This document shows, piece after piece, positions 56,720 to 64,000 of a stretch of 64,000 nucleotides of DNA. Every line of letters starts with the position of its first letter. Within the stretch, counting starts at the first letter, position 1. The position numbers and the translations under genes were made by a program. Source of the stretch: Botryosphaeria dothidea (Eukaryota; Ascomycota; Dothideomycetes; Botryosphaeriales; Botryosphaeriaceae); contig WWBZ02000001.1 in the NCBI GenBank assembly GCA_011503125.2, positions 5,084,001-5,148,000 of the forward strand, given 5' to 3'. The notes below the pieces were generated by a model. It was not told the origin of the DNA, ran no database searches, and saw only the letters and a program-made list of their open reading frames with translations.

Positions 56720-58686
56720 ATGGCAGCTCCTGCCGCCCTGAGGCCAATGGCCACGGCCGGCCTCCAGCAAGCCGCGCGCTTTGCTGCCCGCCGCGCATTC
56801 GCGACCCAGCAGCGCCCCCAGCTTGCGACCAGCAAGCTCCGTCCCGCGTCATCGCCCTCGCCGTTGACCGCGCACCCTGCCTTCCGCAACACCTTCCGCC
56901 GCGCCTATGCAGACAGTGCTGCGCCCAAGAAGAAGGGCTTCCGCCCCTTGCGCTGGCTCTGGCGCTTGACCTGGGTGTCCGCCATCGTTGGTGTTGGTTA
57001 CATTGGTTATGGAATCTATGAAATGCGCAATCCCCCGGATCAGCTCCAGCCCGATCCTAACAAGAAGACGCTCGTCATTCTCGGTGCGCTACTGGCCCCG
57101 CAGCCATACCTACGCCAATTGCTAATGCTGACCGCGCGCGACAGGTACTGGCTGGGGTTCGGTCTCTCTCCTGAAGAAGCTCGATACGGAAAACTACAAT
57201 GTCGTCGTCATCTCTCCCCGGAACTATTTCCTGTTTACCCCGCTACTCCCGTCATGCACTACTGGTACTATCGAACATCGCTCTATCATGGAACCCATCC
57301 GGAACTTCCTGCGTCACAAGAAGGCCGCCGTCAAGTACTACGAAGCCGAGGCCACCAAGATTGACTACCAGAAGAGGGTTGTTTACATCTACGATGACTC
57401 CGAGATCAAGGGCGACGTCTCCCAGACCGAGGTTCCCTTTGACATGCTTGTCGTCGGTGTTGGTGCTGAGAACGCTACTTTCGGTATGTCGCGTGTTATG
57501 CCGAGCCGGATTGTGTCTGACATAAGCCACAGGTATTCCTGGTGTCCGTGAGCATGGCCTCTTCTTGAAGGAGGTTGGCGATGCTCAGAAGATCCGCAAG
57601 CGCATTATGGACTGCTGTGAAACTGCAACTTTCAAGGACCAAGATCCCGAGGAAATCAAGCGCCTTCTGCACATGGTCGTCGTCGGTGGTGGCCCTACCG
57701 GTGTCGAATTCGCTGGTGAGCTTCAGGACTTCTTCAACGGTGATCTCAAGAAATGGATTCCCGACATCACGGACAACTTCCACGTCACTCTCGTCGAGGC
57801 CCTCCCCAATGTAAGCACTGAACCTATACCAATATCGTCCTAGCTGAGCTCATAATTCTTCTTAGGTTTTGCCTATGTTCTCTAAGCAGCTCATCGAGTA
57901 CACTGAGAAGACCTTCAAGGAGGAGACTATCACTATTCGCACCAAGACCATGGTGAAGAAGGTTACTGATAAGTATATTGAGGCTGAGTCTACCGGTCCC
58001 GACGGCAAGAAGCAGCTGGAGCGCATCCCCTACGGTCTTTTGGTCTGGGCTACTGGTAACGCTGTTCGTCCTGTCGTCAAGGATCTGATGTCGCAAATCC
58101 CTGCACAAAAGGATTCGCGGCGCGGTCTTGCAGTCAACGAATATCTCGTGGTTAAGGGTACTGAGAACATCTGGGCTGTCGGTGACTGTGCCGTTGCCAA
58201 CTACGCTCCTACTGCCCAGGTCGCCGCCCAGGAAGGTGCTTTCCTCGCTCGTCTGTTCAACAACATGGCCAAGACGGAGCAGATCGAGGGCGAGCTGACC
58301 AATCTTTCGGACGCTCAGGAGAAGGCTCCTTCCAAGGACGCTCGGGATGAGGTTTTCGCCAACATTAAGGACTTGCAGAAACGCCTCCGTCGCGTCAAGC
58401 AGATGGGTCCCTTCGAATACTCTCACCAGGGTTCTCTGGCGTACATTGGCAGTGAAAAGGCTGTCGCCGATATCACCTGGCTTACCGGTAACTTCGCAAC
58501 TGGTGGTACCCTTACCTACTACTTCTGGAGGAGCGCGTACCTGAGCATGTGCTTCAGCAGTAAGTTTTCGTATACCCCTTATAGTCCATGCTCTGCTAAT
58601 CTTATGGTATAGCTCGTAACCGTGTCCTTGTCCTCGTCGACTGGGTTAAGGCTAAGGTTTTTGGACGCGATGTGTCGCGTGAGTAA
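56720..58686 (+). CDS. NDE1: External alternative NADH:ubiquinone oxidoreductase (NDH-2), mitochondrial
   Basis: This is a single-subunit, rotenone-insensitive NADH dehydrogenase that passes electrons to ubiquinone without pumping protons. Five exons (56720-57083, 57145-57483, 57533-57810, 57866-58559, 58613-58686) give 582 residues. The head is a mitochondrial presequence rich in Arg/Ala (GLQQAARFAARRAFATQQ), then one membrane helix (LTWVSAIVGVGYIGYGIYEM), which supports placement facing the intermembrane space. The FAD site LVILGTGWGSVSLLKKL is created by the first splice. SPRNYFLFTPLLPSCTTGTI is the NDH-2 signature, VVVGGGPTGVEFAGEL is the NADH site, and NIWAVGDCAV closes the FAD fold. The C-terminus (FEYSHQGSLAYIGSEKAV; YFWRSAYLSMCFSTRNR) is the membrane-anchoring amphipathic part. 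No EF-hand insert is present. Confidence 0.96.
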
Positions 58687-59303
58687 AATCTCGCGAAATA
58701 GTTGCGCCTTTATACCTTTATCGTCATCCTTATGCCACAACATCCATGTACCAACAGATCTAGCCGATAAAAGCTTGTATCGCTAGAAGTGAAAGAGCAG
58801 CCTTAGACCGATAAGACTTCTTCCTGTTAGATCGGGCTAATACTATGGGTTGCTGGCCGGCTCTGGCTGTGAGACTTTCTTTCACGTTTGTTCCTCTAGG
58901 GTAAATGGGGTTGGCATTTAGCACTTATAGATAGATTGGATCGTTGGTTTTGTACAATGTCATTTTTTACTGATGTATTTCCCGAGGCTTGAGGTTTTGG
59001 GTGCAGTACAAGGATTGCCTCTAACGGAAGTCTCGTGATTTGGCGCCGTGCCTCGAAAGTCGTTTGCGTCATTCCGGGAGGATTCGGTCCCTACGCCGCA
59101 CTTGCGTCAAGACTTGTGCGCAAGGGTATATACAGATCAAACGCGTGCGGAGAACACTTACCTTTCATGAACATACTTGCAATTTTCTATTAAGAAGACC
59201 TGTGCTGTCTTTTGCAAACCAGTTCTCCCAACAACCATCCAGTTCTAGCCCTCACGTCTCTGACAGTAGCAGGAGCATACTGGAAAGCATCATCATCATC
59301 ATC
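58687..59303. other. Intergenic region
   Basis: About 620 bases. The 3' flank of NDE1 is T-rich. The 5' leader of the next gene ends in a (CAT)6 run at 59288-59305 whose last ATG is the start codon. No other feature seen. Confidence 0.5.
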
Positions 59304-60401
59304 ATGGGAATTTCGTACAGTAAAGCGCGATACCTCGCGCCGGCGTCCTTTCTCTTTGATTTCGCTGCGCAACAATATGGCATGCTGTCAAGCCCGAATA
59401 TGAAAGACGTACACGACGACAACTTGTCCTTTTTCAGCCCGCAGCCCTACTTCATTGCCCTATTTTTCTTCCCACAGCAGATTGCGCAGCTGGTCTGGCT
59501 CTGGAAGCTATGGAAGAAGGATGGCACTGAAAAGGAAGTGCAAGAGATGGTCAACTACACCCCGGTTTATGCTCTTGGGAATATATGCATCGGAAGTGAG
59601 TTTTGACATTTCAGTCTACACTTCCACTGCAATTACTGCTCTTGTTCTTTTCGTTCGTTATTGTACTTACGGGACAATTTCACATCTTCCGGAACGCGGT
59701 CTCGTTCTTGCTTTTCTGAGTTTCTCTCATCGAGATCTTCCGCGCGTTCCGGAAGCATAAGTGGATTCGCCAACTGACACCGAAACAAATCAACAGCCTG
59801 GATGTTCTTCTGGAACGCCTCGGACCTGCGCACCTCCAACATCTTCGTCATCGTCAACACCCTCGCCCAGCTCGCCTACGTGAGCACGCGCCTGCCCACC
59901 CTCCGCACCTCCTCCACCCCGTCCCTCCTCACCCACGTCATCAGCAAGACCTTCGCCGGCATCGGCGTCCTCGACCTCCTGCACAACACCTCCGCCGCAT
60001 ACTACCCGGGCCAGCTGGCGCCGAGCGGCCTCGTCAAGGTGCTGACGGGCGTCGGATTTGGGGTTGCGGGCGCGCTGAGCGACTGGATTTTCGGTGGCTG
60101 TCTGGTGTACGACCTTGTGGCGCTGGCGGTCGGGCAGAACGCGTACGCGGCGAAGAGCGGGGCCGGAAACGGATGGGCGCGGCTGTTGGGCGCGTATGCG
60201 CTCGGGACGGGTGCGGTGGTTGGGTTGTCGAACTGGCTGCGGTGAGTGTGCTTTCACGTCTGCCTTTGTAGCTTGTAGGTTTTTTGTTCTTGTGCTTGAG
60301 ATGGGTATGCTGACGGTTCGCTTTTGTTGTTTAGGCCTCGATACTCTGATGGGAAGGAAGAGTATGTTAGGGTCCAGCAGGAAGTTGATGAGCGTGTTTG
60401 A
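59304..60401 (+). CDS. Polytopic membrane protein, family not recognised
   Basis: Three exons (59304-59595, 59797-60241, 60335-60401) give 267 residues. I do not recognise a named family. Visible are about five or six hydrophobic segments: YFIALFFFPQQIAQLVWLW, YTPVYALGNICIGTWMFFW (across the first splice), IFVIVNTLAQLAYVS, VISKTFAGIGVLDLLH, LVKVLTGVGFGVAGALSDWIF and LLGAYALGTGAVVGLSNWL. The short hydrophilic C-terminus (RPRYSDGKEEYVRVQQE) fits a cytosolic tail. The first intron is 201 bases, and a further small exon inside it cannot be excluded, though the direct join keeps frame and makes the sensible segment CIGTWMFFWNASD. The start codon sits at the end of a CAT repeat. A small membrane sensor, transporter or scaffold are all open options. 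Confidence 0.78.
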
Positions 60402-62399
60402 AAAATGCATTGCTCGATTCAGTTCTACTCCTCCTGCCAGTAAACAAAGGGATTTGTATTAATAGCGACAGAAAAAATGGAAACATGACCATGACTTTAT
60501 TGAGTATGCGGATAGACCTAAATCCGAAATGTCAATTTCTCACGCGTTTATTCTTCAACAAATGTGTATGGAGGGATGATGACCCTTGCTCATGGCGTTA
60601 CAAGTATAAGAGCATTGAAATCACGCTGGGCTGGCAAGTCTTTTCAGACCGGGAGGCCATAATACTTATCCTTGCTCAAAATTATTGACATCGATGCACC
60701 AGACACGTTTATCGAGGAGTGCTGTAGTCGACTGTTGGCGGGAAGAGCTTTGAAGATACAGAACTCCATAGGGGCTTGAAGCATTCATCCGAACACGAAT
60801 GTACGGAATAGCAAGTGATTAAAGCTATCCGGATGAACACCTCGACTCCCCATGTGCCTGATACTGTATCTTATGGGAGCATCGCACATAGAGCTAACCA
60901 CCGACAGCATTACTCCTTCGTAGGGGATTACTGCGTTGTCCGGTATAAGATATTGGGAGCTGATGGGATCATCGATGGCTGTAACGGTGGTGATCTGCGC
61001 GAGTCTTCGCAAAGCAATGTTGTAACGACGATGAATGGCGATGGTATTGCTCGCCTCCACGGCTTCTCCACAGACCCACGGGTCAACCCCACCAACGCCC
61101 TGCCCTTCGGCAACTTCAACACCCTTGCGCGAAATTGTGGACCAGCTTCTGAACCTCTCGCTTAATCCAGAAGGCGACAGCGGGTGTTGGGAGATGTGCT
61201 GAAGGCTCCATTCCGGATGATACGAAATCATGGCAATGCCTTGCAGCCACGTTGGCAACGGCGGAACACAAACGGCTGGGAAGAATGATCCATTCCTATG
61301 AGGCAAGGTCATTCGGCAGACCGCAGGTGCATGTGGATTCTCAAGGGATTCGGAGCGTCAGAATAGACGTGCCAAAACCATCAATCTGTTCTGTCAGAAG
61401 CTGCAATCTGTTCTCTGTGCCAGGCGGCGGTTTGGCATCCCTGTGCAGCTTGCTCTGGCCGAATGCGGAAAGCTCGGTCCTGAGCTGAAGACCAGGATGC
61501 AATTTTACTTTGGCGCGCTATGCTAGGCAGGTGGTCAGGAAGGCCGCCGGCACGAAGCCTCAAGTGCATACAGAGAACTTGCTGCTGCCACTCGGAGCTG
61601 CACAATGATGAGGTTGGATGGTATCTGGCCTGCTGGACAGCGGGGTGTGGATGGTGGAGGGCGAGGATCGGGTTGCCGGATTGGGGCAGATACTGCGGCG
61701 TATCGTGCAACGCGGGGTAGCTGGCTGAGACCCTTCAAATCGCAGAGGAAGCAGGGTCGGGCAGCGGGATACTTTGAGCTTGTACCTGAAGCAGCCTTAT
61801 ATGAGGAACGATATCGGAACAGCTCATATGAGACGCCGCGGAAATAGTCGGTTCAGGGTCCGAGGTCATCCTTGATGATGCTTTGGCACCTGCGGCGGGC
61901 ATGCGACTGCCCACTGATCACCGGTCATGGTTCCGGCCGCAGCAGCAGTCGATGAATCGCAGTTGCAGTGATTCAAAGCAAGCAGGGCCAACCATCAGGC
62001 CACAAGCTCGAGCGCCGAGAAGCGCGAGACGCGCAGCAGGGCGTAGAGCAAGAGCGATGAAGTAATAGCGCCGGCGAGGAGGCTGAAGTCGCCGCGGTCG
62101 CGTGCAACACGACCGCCGACGATGCGAAATCGCATTGGACGATAAGCGGCCTCATCCTCCCCACGCCTTCTTATCTTTCAGCCACCCTTTCCGGCGCGTA
62201 ATACGTCGTGGTAGCCGTGGTGCTCCCTAGCTGTGCCTACCCTTCCAATAGCCCGCATGACTCCCCCAAGTGTCATCCGATCCGCGCCGTGTTCCTGATA
62301 TAGTCACCCGCAAGCCTGCCTACCTTATCGCACCCCATCATTACTGCTTCTTCCCTCTCCCAACCCTTTGCGCACCTCCTCCACGCCTTTGCGCCCACA
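60402..62399. other. 2 kb gene-free stretch with a foldback repeat
   Basis: No supported gene. A foldback repeat copy lies at 60768-60852. The minus-strand frame 60785-61312 begins inside that repeat region and shows no domain. The last 150 bases are the leader of the PQ-loop gene. Confidence 0.5.
60768..60852 (+). repeat. Foldback repeat, copy D
   Basis: Plus-orientation copy. The left end ATAGGGGCTTGAAGCATTC and right end ACCTCGACTCCCCAT pair imperfectly; the inner arms CATTCATCCG and TATCCGGATGAA pair well. The core keeps the CACGAATGT and AAAGCTATCCGG blocks seen in copy B. Confidence 0.72.
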
Positions 62400-63770
62400 A
62401 TGTCAGAATCCTCCCCGCCCTGGTTGGCCACGCGCGCCGTCTTCGAGCCCTCCCTTCCCGCGCACTGCGAGCCCGAGTCCGACTTCCTCTTCCGCTTCTC
62501 CTCCACCTTCCATACCTGCGTCCCCACGAACCTTGCCTTCCTGTCCTCTCTCCTCGGTACCCTGAGCATCGTCTCGTGGCTCTTTGCGCAGCTCCCCCAG
62601 ATATACAAGAACTATACCTTGAAAAGCACATCAGGCCTCAGCATCTTCTTCCTGGCCGAGTGGTTGCTGGGTGACTTGTCGAACCTGTTGGGCTCTCTCT
62701 TCACGGACCAGGCCCTCTGGCAGGTCATTATTGCCTGTTATTACTGCTTCGTCGACTGTTGTTTGGTCGGCCAGTGGATTTGGTACGAGCGCCTGCGCCA
62801 TGGTAGGCTGCTGATTCGCGTGTGGGGGAAGGGTTCGCGCGCCGACTACCATGGCCACGGGCCGGGCGATATGGGTGAATTCATCGACGGTGTCTCTGTG
62901 TCGGAGGAAGACGCTGTGGATGCCAAGTACATACCACACTCGAAACCACAGGATGTGTTCCGGAGCCCACAGTACTCATCCTCGCCCTCTAAGGAACGCG
63001 ACGATATGCAGGACGATGAAGAGGAGGCGGCTGCCACGCCTTCCAACCACAGGGTTCGCCGCCTGGGTCGCTCCAGCTCTCCCTACCCATCCCCGCGCAC
63101 CGTCCTTTATGTTTCCATGCTCCTCGCTGTGGTTGCGCAAGCATCACCACTGAATGGCCCGAGCCCGGCGTTCCCCATAATCGCGCAGCATAAGGCTTCT
63201 GCGTCGGCCGAATCAGGCACGAAGGTGGCCGGCCGTCTTTTGTCCTGGATGAGCACACTCATGTATCTTGGCTCCCGCATGCCGCAGCTGTACAAGAACT
63301 ATCAGCGCAAGTCGACATCCGGATTGTCACCGACCCTCTTTCTGGCCGCATTCCTGGGCAACTTGTTCTACTCCTCGTCGATCCTCGCGAACCCGTGCGC
63401 GTGGGGCACGTACCCGCCTCACGGAGCGGGCGGCTGGGTTGGATCCGGAGGCAGCCAGCGGTCGGAATGGCTGGGCCGAGCGATTCCGTTTTGGCTGGGA
63501 GCTGCGGGCGTGCTGCTGATGGACGGCGCGGTCGGCGTGCAGTTCTGGTACTACGGCGAAGGATCGCTGGCTGACAGCACCGTTCTCGTGCCCGAAGACG
63601 GCCCGGGAGGCAAGAGATTCCGCTGGCGTCGCGTCTCCGGATGGTTGCGCGGATGGATCCCAACGATTCCTGGAAGTGCAGGTGGTGAGAGTGAGCTTCA
63701 GTCGCCAAGAGCGGAGCAAGAGCGTCTGCTCGGGGCGGGAGCGGAGGAAGGTGGTTATGGCGGCGTCTGA
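62400..63770 (+). CDS. PQ-loop repeat membrane protein (YPQ/Rtc2/PQLC2-like vacuolar transporter)
   Basis: This is a seven-helix PQ-loop protein related to yeast Ypq1-3 and animal PQLC2, exporters of basic amino acids from vacuole or lysosome. It is a single exon of 456 residues, one of the few intronless genes here. The two PQ-loop repeats are plain: WLFAQLPQIYKNYTLKSTSG then LSIFFLAEWLLGDLSN, and YLGSRMPQLYKNYQRKSTSG then LSPTLFLAAFLGNLFYSSS. An acidic/Ser-rich cytosolic linker (about residues 150-235, with DDMQDDEEEAAATPS) separates them, as in fungal Ypq proteins. The C-terminal tail after the last helix is about 75 residues and hydrophilic. Conserved Pro-Gln pairs are intact in both repeats. 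The exact substrate is inferred from the family only. Confidence 0.92.
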   Translation: MSESSPPWLATRAVFEPSLPAHCEPESDFLFRFSSTFHTCVPTNLAFLSSLLGTLSIVSWLFAQLPQIYKNYTLKSTSGLSIFFLAEWLLGDLSNLLGSLFTDQALWQVIIACYYCFVDCCLVGQWIWYERLRHGRLLIRVWGKGSRADYHGHGPGDMGEFIDGVSVSEEDAVDAKYIPHSKPQDVFRSPQYSSSPSKERDDMQDDEEEAAATPSNHRVRRLGRSSSPYPSPRTVLYVSMLLAVVAQASPLNGPSPAFPIIAQHKASASAESGTKVAGRLLSWMSTLMYLGSRMPQLYKNYQRKSTSGLSPTLFLAAFLGNLFYSSSILANPCAWGTYPPHGAGGWVGSGGSQRSEWLGRAIPFWLGAAGVLLMDGAVGVQFWYYGEGSLADSTVLVPEDGPGGKRFRWRRVSGWLRGWIPTIPGSAGGESELQSPRAEQERLLGAGAEEGGYGGV

Positions 63771-64000
63771 TCGGTCGCGCTCGCCATCACCCCGGCTCCT
63801 GCGCCACATATCTGCCGCCAGCCTTGTGCCCACGTGGGCCTCACCTACGACGTATGATCTTTTGTCTTTTTCCTTATTCTGTCTTTTCTTCTTGCTCTTT
63901 TAGATGTCATAGGCATTGCTGGCGTTTGGGACGCATTCACGAGCACCTCTCCGGTGGGTTGGACTATTACGTATCATGAAGGAGCGTGCATCAGGGAGCG
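63771..64000. other. 3' flank of the PQ-loop gene
   Basis: The last 230 bases contain a T-rich stretch (63858-63902), likely the 3' untranslated region, and no start of a further gene. Confidence 0.45.

Noticed and set aside
1..64000. CRISPR array, bacterial operon or phage
   Set aside because: Spliced genes with fungal signals throughout and no regularly spaced direct repeats; nothing prokaryotic is present.

Overview
This window is nuclear DNA from a filamentous ascomycete (Pezizomycotina). Most genes are broken by short introns of about 45-75 bases with GTRNGT-type donors, CTAAC/CTGAC branch sites and YAG acceptors. The gene content is typical of moulds: a Bre2/Ash2-type COMPASS subunit, an external NADH dehydrogenase, DUF3433 and DUF1749 proteins, a CLG1-type cyclin and small secreted cysteine-rich proteins. 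I lean towards Dothideomycetes, but that is inference only. I could reconstruct 24 protein-coding genes by joining exons at consensus splice sites, and every exon set sums to a whole number of codons.

Layout. 0-6 kb: RPA14 (RFA3) and a GTPBP1-like GTPase, transcribed divergently, then a coiled-coil/cysteine-rich orphan. 6-12.4 kb: mostly gene-free, with the small membrane proteolipid PMP3. 12.4-18 kb: a CNOT11/NOT11 homologue, an aldo-keto reductase and a DMT-family transporter. 18-24 kb: a gene-free stretch with a telomere-like tract, then a giant duplicated DUF3433 membrane protein. 24-36 kb: an accessory-looking block with a sugar-type MFS transporter, a phytanoyl-CoA dioxygenase-like enzyme, a DUF1749 hydrolase, a cytochrome P450 and two small secreted cysteine-rich proteins, one resembling the Cbp1/fungal calcium-binding-protein family. 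36-46 kb: ENP1 (bystin) and BRE2 head-to-head, a 38-residue cysteine-rich miniprotein, an aromatic amino acid decarboxylase and mitochondrial ribosomal protein uL15m. 46-51 kb: a 5 kb gene-free region. 51-64 kb: CLG1-like cyclin, acyl-CoA thioesterase, NDE1, an unassigned membrane protein and a PQ-loop transporter.

Housekeeping functions dominate: DNA replication, mRNA deadenylation, ribosome biogenesis, H3K4 methylation, respiration and mitochondrial translation. The 24-36 kb block is different in kind: transport, oxidation, hydrolysis and secretion, with no backbone synthase in view.

The most unusual non-coding signal is a family of six dispersed foldback repeats of about 70-87 bp (near 7.7, 19.6, 26.3, 43.1, 47.7 and 60.8 kb). 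They share terminal inverted repeats and a conserved, oriented core. All lie in intergenic DNA, and the copy at 47.7 kb has perfect 16-bp outer arms. They look like a very short MITE-like family, possibly undescribed.
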